From NCBI RefSeq assembly GCF_001476285.1, contig NZ_LDRU01000014.1:1-47079 (forward strand): a stretch of 47,079 bases of DNA. The letters run 5' to 3'. The stretch is from Microbacterium testaceum. GTDB lineage: Bacteria > Actinomycetota > Actinomycetes > Actinomycetales > Microbacteriaceae. Every line of letters begins with the position of its first letter. The first letter of the stretch is position 1. A program made the translations under genes and the position numbers. This document shows, piece by piece, positions 35,116 to 42,184 of the stretch. The notes beneath the pieces were generated by a model. That model made no database searches. It was not told the origin of the DNA and saw nothing but the letters and a program-made list of their open reading frames with translations.

Positions 35116-36309
35116 TTACTTGAGGATCTTGGTGACGGTACCGGCACCGACGGTGCGGCCACCCTCACGGATCGCGTAGCCGAGGCCCTCTTCCATGGCG
35201 ATCGGCTGGATGAGCTCGACCGACATCTCGGTGGTGTCACCGGGCATGACCATCTCGGTGCCCTCGGGCAGCGTGATGACGCCGGTCACGTCCGTGGTAC
35301 GGAAGTAGAACTGCGGGCGGTAGTTCGTGAAGAACGGGTTGTGGCGGCCGCCCTCTTCCTTGGACAGGATGTACGCCGTGCCCTCGAAGTTGGTGTGCGG
35401 GGTGACCGAACCGGGCTTCACGACGACCTGGCCGCGCTCGACGTCGTCACGCTTGGTGCCGCGGAGGAGCAGACCACAGTTCTCGCCGGCCCAGGCCTCG
35501 TCGAGCTGCTTGTGGAACATCTCGATACCCGTGACCGTGGTCTTCTGCGTCGGGCGGATGCCGACGATCTCGACCTCGGAGTTGATCGCGAGGGTACCGC
35601 GCTCGGCGCGGCCCGTGACGACCGTTCCACGACCGGTGATGGTGAAGACGTCCTCGATGGGCATGAGGAACGGCTTGTCCTTGTCACGCACCGGGTCGGG
35701 GATCGACTCGTCGACGGCTTCCATGAGCTCGACGATCGAGTTGACCCACTGCTCGTCGCCCTCGAGAGCCTTGAGGCCCGAGACGCGGACGACGGGGGCG
35801 TTGTCGCCGTCGAAGTCCTGCGACGACAGCAGCTCGCGAACCTCGAGCTCGACGAGCTCCAGGATCTCCTCGTCGTCGACCATGTCGCTCTTGTTCAGCG
35901 CGACGAGCAGGTAGGGAACGCCGACCTGCTTGGCGAGCAGAACGTGCTCACGGGTCTGAGCCATCGGGCCGTCGGTGGCGGCGACCACGAGGATCGCGCC
36001 GTCCATCTGAGCGGCACCGGTGATCATGTTCTTGATGTAGTCGGCGTGGCCGGGCGCGTCGACGTGAGCGTAGTGACGCTTCGGGGTCTCGTACTCGACG
36101 TGCGAGATGTTGATGGTGATACCGCGCTGACGCTCTTCCGGCGCCGAGTCGATCGACGCGAAGTCACGCTGGACGTTGGTGGCCGACGGGAACTTGTCGG
36201 CGAGCACCTTCGAGATGGCAGCGGTGAGCGTGGTCTTGCCGTGGTCGACGTGACCGATCGTTCCGATGTTCACGTGCGGCTTGGTCCGCTCGAACTTGGC
36301 CTTAGCCAC
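35116..36309 (-). CDS. tuf: Translation elongation factor Tu
   Basis: 397 residues, the expected length. P-loop G-H-V-D-H-G-K-T at 19-26, switch region [14 protein letters not shown] and the guanine-specificity N-K-S-D are all intact; domains 2 and 3 follow without gaps. It delivers aminoacyl-tRNA to the ribosome. GAGGAGGA lies 6-9 nt before the ATG. It is the last gene of the str operon, separated from fusA by 159 bp that contain a hairpin just after fusA, so it may also have its own promoter there; I could not identify one with confidence. Confidence 0.99.
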   Translation of the reverse strand: MAKAKFERTKPHVNIGTIGHVDHGKTTLTAAISKVLADKFPSATNVQRDFASIDSAPEERQRGITINISHVEYETPKRHYAHVDAPGHADYIKNMITGAAQMDGAILVVAATDGPMAQTREHVLLAKQVGVPYLLVALNKSDMVDDEEILELVELEVRELLSSQDFDGDNAPVVRVSGLKALEGDEQWVNSIVELMEAVDESIPDPVRDKDKPFLMPIEDVFTITGRGTVVTGRAERGTLAINSEVEIVGIRPTQKTTVTGIEMFHKQLDEAWAGENCGLLLRGTKRDDVERGQVVVKPGSVTPHTNFEGTAYILSKEEGGRHNPFFTNYRPQFYFRTTDVTGVITLPEGTEMVMPGDTTEMSVELIQPIAMEEGLGYAIREGGRTVGAGTVTKILK

Positions 36310-36415
36310 TGGGTCCTCCTCAGGACGTAGTTGCGAAGTCTCGGGCGCTGGATTGCGACCGATTCTCCACGGGGATGGTTCTCAGGTTACTAGAGAGTCG
36401 GTATTGAGTTTGAGT

Positions 36416-36457
36416 GGATGCCGGGAACCCGAGCAGGAACCCGAGTTCCCGGCATCC
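36416..36457 (-). terminator. fusA: Terminator-like hairpin after fusA built from an inverted GGATGCC pair
   Basis: GGATGCCGGGAAC (36416-36428) pairs perfectly over 13 bp with GTTCCCGGCATCC (36445-36457); the loop is 16 nt and there is no U-run. It begins 11 nt after the fusA stop. It could terminate part of the str-operon transcription before tuf, or stabilise the upstream message. Confidence 0.7.
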
Positions 36458-36468
36458 GGAGAGCGGTG

Positions 36469-38583
36469 TTACTCGCCCTTGTTCTTCTGGATGATCTCGT
36501 CAGCCACGGCCTTCGGGACGTCGGCGTAGCTGTCGAACTCCATCGAGTAGACGGCGCGACCCGAGGTCTTCGAGCGCAGGTCGCCGATGTAGCCGAACAT
36601 CTCGGACAGCGGCACGTTGGCCCGGACGACCTTGACGCCGGCGGCGTCTTCCATCGACTGGATCTGGCCACGACGCGAGTTCAGGTCGCCGATGACGTCG
36701 CCCATGTACTCCTCGGGAGTACGCACCTCGACGGCCATGATCGGCTCGAGGATGGTGGGGTTCGCCTTGCGGACGGCCTCCTTGAAGCCCATCGAGCCGG
36801 CGATCTTGAACGCCATTTCCGACGAGTCGACGTCGTGCGAGGCACCGTCGAGGAGGATCGCCTTGACACCCACCATGGGGTAGCCGGCGAGCACGCCGAC
36901 GTTCATGGCGTCCTGGAAGCCCTGGTCGGTCGGCGAGATGTACTCGCGCGGGATACGACCACCGGTGACCTTGTTCTCGAACTCGTAGGTCTTGTCGGCC
37001 GTGACCTCGAGGGGCTCGATCGCGAACTGGATCTTCGCGAACTGACCCGAACCACCGGTCTGCTTCTTGTGGGTGTAGTCGTGACGCTCGACCGACTTGC
37101 GGATGGTCTCGCGGTACGCCACCTGGGGCTTGCCGACGTTGGCCTCGACCTTGAACTCACGCTTCATGCGGTCGACCAGGATGTCGAGGTGGAGCTCGCC
37201 CATGCCCTTGATGACGGTCTGGCCGGTCTCGGCGTTCTGCTCGACGCGGAACGTCGGGTCTTCCTCAGCGAGCTTCTGGATGGCGACACCCAGCTTCTCC
37301 TGGTCGGCCTTCGTCTTGGGCTCGATCGCGACCTCGATGACCGGCTCCGGGAACGTCATCGACTCGAGGACGACCTGGTTGGCCGGGTCGCACAGGGTGT
37401 CACCGGTGGTGGTGTCCTTGAGGCCGATGACGGCGTAGATGTGGCCCGCGGTGACCGACTCGACCGGCATCTCCTTGTTGGCGTGCATCTGGAAGATCTT
37501 CCCGATGCGCTCCTTCTTGCCCTTGGTCGCGTTGACGACCTGGGCGCCGGAGTCGAGGTGACCCGAGTAGACGCGGATGTAGGTGAGGCGACCGAAGAAC
37601 GGGTGCGTCACGATCTTGAACGCGAGGGCCGCGAAGGGCTCGTCGCGGTCGGCGTGGCGCTCGATGACGACCTCTTCGTCCTTGGGGTCGTGCGCCTCGA
37701 TGGCGGGCACGTCCAGGGGCGAGGGCAGGTAGTCGACGACCGCGTCGAGCATGGGCTGCACACCGCGGTTCTTGAACGCCGAGCCGCACAGCACGGGGTA
37801 GACCTCGCTGGCGATCGTCATCTTGCGGATGGCGCCCTTGATCTCCTCGTGGGTGAGCTCTTCGCCACCGAAGTACTTCTCGAGCAGCGCGTCGTCGGAC
37901 TCGGCGACGGTCTCGAGGAGCTTCTCGCGGTACTCCTGCGCCTTCTCGACGAGGTCGGCCGGGATCTCCTGGATCTCGTACTTGGCGCCCATGGTGACAT
38001 CACCCTTGGCGTCGCCGGGCCAGACCAGGGCACGCATGTAGACCAGGTCGACGACGCCGACGAAGTCGTTCTCGGCACCGATCGGGAGCTGGATGACGAG
38101 GGGCTTGGCCTTCAGACGGTTGACGATGGTGTCGACCGTGAAGTAGAAGTCGGCGCCCAGCTTGTCCATCTTGTTGACGAAGCAGATGCGGGGGACGTCG
38201 TACTTGTCGGCCTGACGCCACACGGTCTCGGACTGGGGCTCGACGCCCTCCTTGCCGTCGAAGACGGCGACGGCACCGTCGAGGACGCGGAGCGAGCGCT
38301 CCACCTCGACCGTGAAGTCGACGTGACCGGGGGTGTCGATGATGTTGATCTGGTTCTTTTCCCAGAAGCAGGTCACAGCAGCGGAGGTGATCGTGATGCC
38401 ACGCTCCTGCTCCTGCTCCATCCAGTCGGTGGTCGCCGCACCATCGTGCGTCTCACCGATCTTGTGGTTGACGCCCGTGTAGAACAGGATGCGCTCGGTC
38501 GTCGTGGTCTTGCCGGCATCGATGTGCGCCATGATGCCGATGTTGCGGACCTTGTGCAGGTCGGTGAGCACGTCTTGTGCCAC
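36469..38583 (-). CDS. fusA: Translation elongation factor G
   Basis: 704 residues from the GTG at 38583, preceded by AAGGAAG; this gives the family N-terminus with P-loop A-H-I-D-A-G-K-T at 19-26. An upstream extension of 14 codons to 38625 was rejected because it runs into the intergenic hairpin. D-T-P-G-H-V-D-F and N-K-M-D are present, and all five EF-G domains are covered. It drives ribosomal translocation and, with RRF, recycling. It lies between rpsG and tuf in the conserved str order. Confidence 0.99.
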   Translation of the reverse strand: MAQDVLTDLHKVRNIGIMAHIDAGKTTTTERILFYTGVNHKIGETHDGAATTDWMEQEQERGITITSAAVTCFWEKNQINIIDTPGHVDFTVEVERSLRVLDGAVAVFDGKEGVEPQSETVWRQADKYDVPRICFVNKMDKLGADFYFTVDTIVNRLKAKPLVIQLPIGAENDFVGVVDLVYMRALVWPGDAKGDVTMGAKYEIQEIPADLVEKAQEYREKLLETVAESDDALLEKYFGGEELTHEEIKGAIRKMTIASEVYPVLCGSAFKNRGVQPMLDAVVDYLPSPLDVPAIEAHDPKDEEVVIERHADRDEPFAALAFKIVTHPFFGRLTYIRVYSGHLDSGAQVVNATKGKKERIGKIFQMHANKEMPVESVTAGHIYAVIGLKDTTTGDTLCDPANQVVLESMTFPEPVIEVAIEPKTKADQEKLGVAIQKLAEEDPTFRVEQNAETGQTVIKGMGELHLDILVDRMKREFKVEANVGKPQVAYRETIRKSVERHDYTHKKQTGGSGQFAKIQFAIEPLEVTADKTYEFENKVTGGRIPREYISPTDQGFQDAMNVGVLAGYPMVGVKAILLDGASHDVDSSEMAFKIAGSMGFKEAVRKANPTILEPIMAVEVRTPEEYMGDVIGDLNSRRGQIQSMEDAAGVKVVRANVPLSEMFGYIGDLRSKTSGRAVYSMEFDSYADVPKAVADEIIQKNKGE

Positions 38584-38626
38584 GGGTGTCTTCCTTACCT
38601 GTTGGGAGGTTGGTGCCGGGCCCATC

Positions 38627-38662
38627 GGAGGGTCCGCGACCGGGTTCGGTCACAGACCCTCC
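38627..38662 (-). promoter_or_regulatory. Two-tier hairpin in the rpsG-fusA intergenic region
   Basis: GGAGGGTC (38627-38634) pairs with GACCCTCC (38655-38662), and inside it GACCG (38638-38642) pairs with CGGTC (38647-38651). The structure begins 7 nt after the rpsG stop codon. There is no U-run. It could be an attenuation or RNA-processing element that adjusts fusA against rpsG; role is inferred. Confidence 0.55.
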
Positions 38663-38669
38663 GCGGGTT

Positions 38670-39140
38670 TTACCAGCGGTAGTGCGCGAAGGCGCGGTTC
38701 GACTCGGCCATCTTGTGGGTGTCTTCGCGGCGCTTGACCGCGGCACCGAGGCCGTTCGAGGCGTCGAGGATCTCGTTCTGCAGACGCTCGGTCATCGTCT
38801 TCTCACGACGACCCTTCGCGTAGCTCACGAGCCAGCGCAGCGCGAGGGTGTTCGCACGGTGCGGCTTGACCTCGACGGGAACCTGGTAGGTCGAGCCACC
38901 GACGCGGCGGCTCTTGACCTCGAGGGTGGGACGGACGTTGTCGAGCGCCTTCTTGAGCGTGGCGACGGCGTCCTGGCTGTTCTTCGCCTCGACGCCGCGG
39001 AGGGCGTCGTAGACGATCGCCTCGGCGATGGACTTCTTGCCGTCGACGAGGATCTTGTTGACCAGCTGGGTGACGACGGGAGCGCCGTAAACCGGGTCGT
39101 TGACGACGGGACGCTTCGGGGCGGGACCCTTACGAGGCAT
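38670..39140 (-). CDS. rpsG: 30S ribosomal protein S7
   Basis: 156 residues, the standard length. [10 protein letters not shown] at the N-terminus, the [12 protein letters not shown] region, [12 protein letters not shown] and the C-terminal F-A-H-Y-R-W are characteristic. It nucleates assembly of the 30S head by binding the 3' domain of 16S rRNA. It starts 5 nt after the rpsL stop codon. That leaves no room between rpsL and rpsG for the S7 autoregulatory site known from E. coli. Confidence 0.99.
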   Translation of the reverse strand: MPRKGPAPKRPVVNDPVYGAPVVTQLVNKILVDGKKSIAEAIVYDALRGVEAKNSQDAVATLKKALDNVRPTLEVKSRRVGGSTYQVPVEVKPHRANTLALRWLVSYAKGRREKTMTERLQNEILDASNGLGAAVKRREDTHKMAESNRAFAHYRW

Positions 39141-39145
39141 GGTTC

Positions 39146-39514
39146 TCAGCCCTTCTTCGCGCCGTAGCGGCTACGAGCCTGCTTACGGTTCTTGACAGCC
39201 TGGGTGTCGAGCGCACCGCGGACGATCTTGTAACGGACACCGGGGAGGTCCTTGACGCGACCACCGCGGACGAGCACGAGCGAGTGCTCCTGCAGGTTGT
39301 GGCCCTCGCCGGGGATGTAGGCGGTGACCTCGGTGCCGTTGCGCAGCTTCACGCGGGCGACCTTGCGCATGGCCGAGTTCGGCTTCTTGGGGGTCGTGGT
39401 GTACACGCGGGTGCACACGCCGGCCTGCTGGGGGTTCGACTTCAGCGCGGGAGCCTTGGTCTTCGAGACCTTCGGCGAGCGGCCCTTGCGAACCAACTGC
39501 TGAATGGTTGGCAC
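39146..39514 (-). CDS. rpsL: 30S ribosomal protein S12
   Basis: 122 residues from the GTG at 39514, preceded by AAGGAGAG; the open frame extends further upstream but that part is not S12. The decoding-site segments T-T-T-P-K-K-P-N-S and R-V-K-D-L-P-G-V are wild type, with the lysines whose mutation gives streptomycin resistance both unchanged, so a streptomycin-sensitive S12 is expected. First gene of the str operon. Confidence 0.99.
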   Translation of the reverse strand: MPTIQQLVRKGRSPKVSKTKAPALKSNPQQAGVCTRVYTTTPKKPNSAMRKVARVKLRNGTEVTAYIPGEGHNLQEHSLVLVRGGRVKDLPGVRYKIVRGALDTQAVKNRKQARSRYGAKKG

Positions 39515-39794
39515 GTTCTCTCCTTGTTTGGCCGGGCGGTTCCTCTCGGACCGTCCGGGGTGCTGCACGGTGACAGCGGTCGTGTCTCCCCCGACACTTC
39601 GCGCATCTTGCGATTCGTGACGTGTCGGGCTCACGTGTGATCCACCGCACGTCAGAATGATCGGACGCGGTTTGTGGTGGATATGCCGTGGGGGCGACCT
39701 GTTCGCAGATCGATCCCTGAGATGGTGCGAGCGTTGATCCGCACCCCCTGCCCGAAGGCATGACGCACGGCGCGCGTGAACGCACACCCGATCA
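39515..39794 (-). other. Long untranslated leader of the str operon
   Basis: About 270 nt without a supported gene between the probable rpsL promoter and the rpsL start. It contains small hairpins: TGCC-TTCG-GGCA on the minus strand (39749-39760) and GTGTC-GGGGGA-GACAC (39582-39597). No leader peptide was convincing. Leader-level control of ribosomal protein synthesis is possible but not shown. Confidence 0.5.
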
Positions 39795-39824
39795 ATGATA
39801 CGTGGTGTTCGGGGGTGCGGGCAA
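39795..39824 (-). promoter_or_regulatory. Probable promoter of the str operon
   Basis: On the minus strand TTGCCC (39824-39819) and TATCAT (39800-39795) are separated by 18 nt, four of six and five of six matches to the housekeeping sigma consensus. Transcription would start near 39788. It lies directly downstream of the hairpin that ends the MoxR operon. Confidence 0.5.
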
Positions 39825-39831
39825 ACGTGAG

Positions 39832-39873
39832 GCGATCTCGCAGCACACGGTGCGCGACCGTCCGCGAGATCGC
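39832..39873 (-). terminator. Two-tier hairpin ending the MoxR-FHA operon
   Basis: GCGATCTCGC (39832-39841) pairs perfectly with GCGAGATCGC (39864-39873), and inside it ACGGT (39847-39851) pairs with ACCGT (39857-39861). It starts 5 nt after the stop of the last operon gene and 8 nt before the -35 of the str promoter, so it should separate the two operons. Confidence 0.7.
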
Positions 39874-39878
39874 TGCGC

Positions 39879-40631
39879 TCAGCGGACGAGCGCGATGAAG
39901 ACAGCCAGGGCTCCCGCGATCACGGCGACGGTCGCTCCGCCGATGAGGAGCGGGGCGAGGGCGCCGCGACGCGAGGATCGGGCGCGCACGAGCGCGGGAT
40001 CGCGCTCGGGGCCACCCCTCGGTGCGGGCGCGCTGCGCGGCACGCGAACGGCGTCGTCGATGCGAGGCCGGTACGTCTCGGCAGCGTCGGGGTCGAGGAC
40101 CCGCGCGGGTCGCGGGGCGGTCTGCGCTTCGTCGACCGCGGCGGCGAGCGGGCGCGAGGGAGCGGCTCGCGACGGGATGGCCTCGCGTGATCCGCGGGCG
40201 CCGGGCGCGGTGTCGTCATCGCCCTGCACGGGCCGGGGCGAGCGCACGGTCTCGGCGACGGAGGCGCGAGAGCGCGGGGCGGTGTCGTCATCCGCGGACG
40301 AGCCGCGTTCGGAGCGGACCGTCTCCTCGACGACCGCGCGGGAACCCGGCGCGGTGTCGTCGATCACCTCCGCGACGGGGGGCGTTCCCTCGCGCCGCCG
40401 GGCGTGATCCGCGCAAACGGTGTCGTCGTCTCCGCGGCGCCGGGCGATCAGGGTGTCGTCGTCGGCGCCCCCGGAACGGCGGCGACGGGCGACGACCGTC
40501 TCGTCGGCGTCATCCTCCTCGGAGGTGCCATCCTCCTCGGGGTCGACGGGCGACGTCGGCCAGGACCGGAGTCGGCCCGCCCAGAGCGTCACCTCGTCCG
40601 GGTCGTCCGGCTTGTCGTAGGGACCGCTCAC
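39879..40631 (-). CDS. Tail-anchored protein with ninefold acidic-Thr motif array, partner of FHA protein
   Basis: 250 residues from a GTG overlapping the FHA gene's stop (GTGA). Residues 1-222 are disordered, rich in Asp, Glu, Arg and Pro; residues 225-248 form one C-terminal membrane helix, so the bulk is cytoplasmic. Nine threonines sit directly after an acidic pair or Glu: T45, T60, T71, T93, T104, T117, T128, T141 and T186, most followed by small or hydrophobic residues and then Arg. This is the kind of context phosphorylated by actinobacterial PknB-type kinases and read by FHA domains, and the neighbour has such a domain. No known family. A multivalent phospho-scaffold is an inference. 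Confidence 0.78.
   Translation of the reverse strand: MSGPYDKPDDPDEVTLWAGRLRSWPTSPVDPEEDGTSEEDDADETVVARRRRSGGADDDTLIARRRGDDDTVCADHARRREGTPPVAEVIDDTAPGSRAVVEETVRSERGSSADDDTAPRSRASVAETVRSPRPVQGDDDTAPGARGSREAIPSRAAPSRPLAAAVDEAQTAPRPARVLDPDAAETYRPRIDDAVRVPRSAPAPRGGPERDPALVRARSSRRGALAPLLIGGATVAVIAGALAVFIALVR
40062..40508 (-). repeat. Acidic-acidic-Thr peptide-motif array within the 39879-40631 gene
   Basis: Motifs in order: [62 protein letters not shown] and A-E-T-Y-R-P-R. From T45, spacings between threonines are 15, 11, 22, 11, 13, 11, 13 and 45. From T93 to T141 D-D-T-A-P and [A/E]-E-T-V-R-S units alternate, which suggests internal duplication of a two-motif unit. Confidence 0.85.
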
Positions 40632-42184
40632 GCGTCCCTCCGGGAAAGTCGCACCTCCGCGTCACCCAGGAAGAACCGCTCACCGGCTTCGATCTCCTCC
40701 CCCGGAGGCGCCTCGATCTCGGTGCCCATGAGGGTGGCGAACAGGACTCCGTTCGTCGAGTCCAGGTCGGTGACGAACCACGTGTCACCGCGGAGTTGGA
40801 GTCGCGCGTGGGTCTTAGACACCGTGCGTGTCTCATCGGTGATCGCCACGAGCTGTGCGTCGGGGAACGCGATGTCGGCGGCGGGGCGGCGGCCCACGAT
40901 GACCACGGACGACGTGAGGTCGATCGGGTCTCCGCTGGGCGGGACGAGCGCCCACGGGATGCGGCGTCGACGAGCCACGACCGTGCGATCCAGGGCGTCG
41001 AGGTCGTCGTCGCCGACCGGGTCGGCGGCGAACTCCGGCTGCGTGTACAGCGCGGCGACCGAGGTGCGCGCGGAGCGGGGGGCTCCGGCATCCGGAGCAC
41101 CGGAGACCGCCGAGACCGCCTCGGACAGCTCGGGGAACTCGTCCGGGATCGCCTCGGCGTCGGAGGCGGGCGACTCGGACTCCGGCGACGCCTCGGGGGC
41201 GGGACGCGTGAGCGGAGAATCGGCCGCCGGGGTATCGACATCCTCTGCCCGGCGCGGCGGCGCCCACGGCTCCGGCTGCGGGAACGTCTGCGCGGCGCGC
41301 GGCGCGGGCTCGACCTCGGGCTCCGTCGGCGCGGGGGGCACCGCGGCGGCGCCCCGCCCGCGGAAGGGCAGACCCGGGGTCAGGGGGACCGTGGGCTGGA
41401 AGCCGTTGTCGTCGGGGTCGGACGAGGCGGGCGCCGCATCGGCGGTGCTGCGACGCGAAGCGGGCTCGCTCGCGTCGGCGCGAAGGGCATCGAGGACGTC
41501 GAACACGGACGTCGGGGGCGCGGCATCCGGAGCACGGTCCTGCGCGCGGGACGAGGCGGGGCGCTCGGACAGCGGGGCTTCGTCGTCCCGGCGGGACGGC
41601 GCCCAATCCACGGCCGAGAGCACGGCGTCCGACAGGGAGCCGGAGGGGGCGGCGAAGGGGAGCACGACGGGCTCGGAGCGGGGTGAGTCGTCGTCGGTGG
41701 CCGTGGCGGGCGGCTCGGGCGTCCAGCCTCCGACGAGGGGCACGTAGGGACCGGCGAAGTCCTGGCCGCGTCGCGACGGGGCGGAGTTCTCGTCGATCGC
41801 GGACGAGCGGATCGCCTCGTGCCCGTACCAGCGCGCGGAGCCGAACCCGAGAACACTCGCCCACACGACCTGCACGAGAACGCCGAGCACGGTCGTCCCC
41901 GCCCCGCGGTCGAATCCGACGCTGATGCGGTGCACCGCGACGATGAAGACGATCACGAACGCGATCCCGCCGAACAGCGGCACAAGGTTCAGGAGGACGA
42001 GCCAGGGCGAGAAGCCGCCGAGCTTCAGGATCGTGGCGAGGTTCACCACCGGGACCCAGGCCTTCCACGACGGCTCGCCGGTCTTGGCGAACATCGCCGA
42101 CAGCGCCAGGGCGTACCAGACGTAGACGATGACGAACAGGACGGCGGTGGACAGCCCGAGGATGGCGCCGGTGGAATCGTTCAT
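40628..42184 (-). CDS. DUF5684-type membrane protein with C-terminal FHA domain
   Basis: 518 residues from the ATG overlapping the upstream stop (ATGA). Four to five helices in residues 5-125, with G-E-P-S-W-K-A-W-V-P-V-V-N as in DUF5684, then a low-complexity acidic and Pro-rich linker to about residue 395. The FHA domain is at about 425-517 with G431-R432, S456-x-x-H459 and N478-G479, so the phosphothreonine-binding set is complete. Just before it lies [10 protein letters not shown] (399-408), a possible self-binding site, nearly the same as the first motif of the next gene. A longer frame to 42685 overlaps the transglutaminase gene and was rejected. It probably relays Ser/Thr-kinase signals within this membrane operon. 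Confidence 0.85.
   Translation of the reverse strand: MNDSTGAILGLSTAVLFVIVYVWYALALSAMFAKTGEPSWKAWVPVVNLATILKLGGFSPWLVLLNLVPLFGGIAFVIVFIVAVHRISVGFDRGAGTTVLGVLVQVVWASVLGFGSARWYGHEAIRSSAIDENSAPSRRGQDFAGPYVPLVGGWTPEPPATATDDDSPRSEPVVLPFAAPSGSLSDAVLSAVDWAPSRRDDEAPLSERPASSRAQDRAPDAAPPTSVFDVLDALRADASEPASRRSTADAAPASSDPDDNGFQPTVPLTPGLPFRGRGAAAVPPAPTEPEVEPAPRAAQTFPQPEPWAPPRRAEDVDTPAADSPLTRPAPEASPESESPASDAEAIPDEFPELSEAVSAVSGAPDAGAPRSARTSVAALYTQPEFAADPVGDDDLDALDRTVVARRRRIPWALVPPSGDPIDLTSSVVIVGRRPAADIAFPDAQLVAITDETRTVSKTHARLQLRGDTWFVTDLDSTNGVLFATLMGTEIEAPPGEEIEAGERFFLGDAEVRLSRRDA

Noticed and set aside
34318..36330. 670-codon plus-strand frame across tuf
   Set aside because: Antisense shadow of tuf and of the 279-residue membrane protein gene; the product has repetitive antisense composition.
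36418..38682. 754-codon open frame on the plus strand across fusA
   Set aside because: Mirror frame of a highly biased G+C-rich gene; low-complexity Leu/Val/Asp/Arg composition and no family resemblance, while the opposite strand encodes EF-G.
39652..39846. 64-codon minus-strand frame in the rpsL leader
   Set aside because: It would begin upstream of the predicted transcription start and shows no family features.
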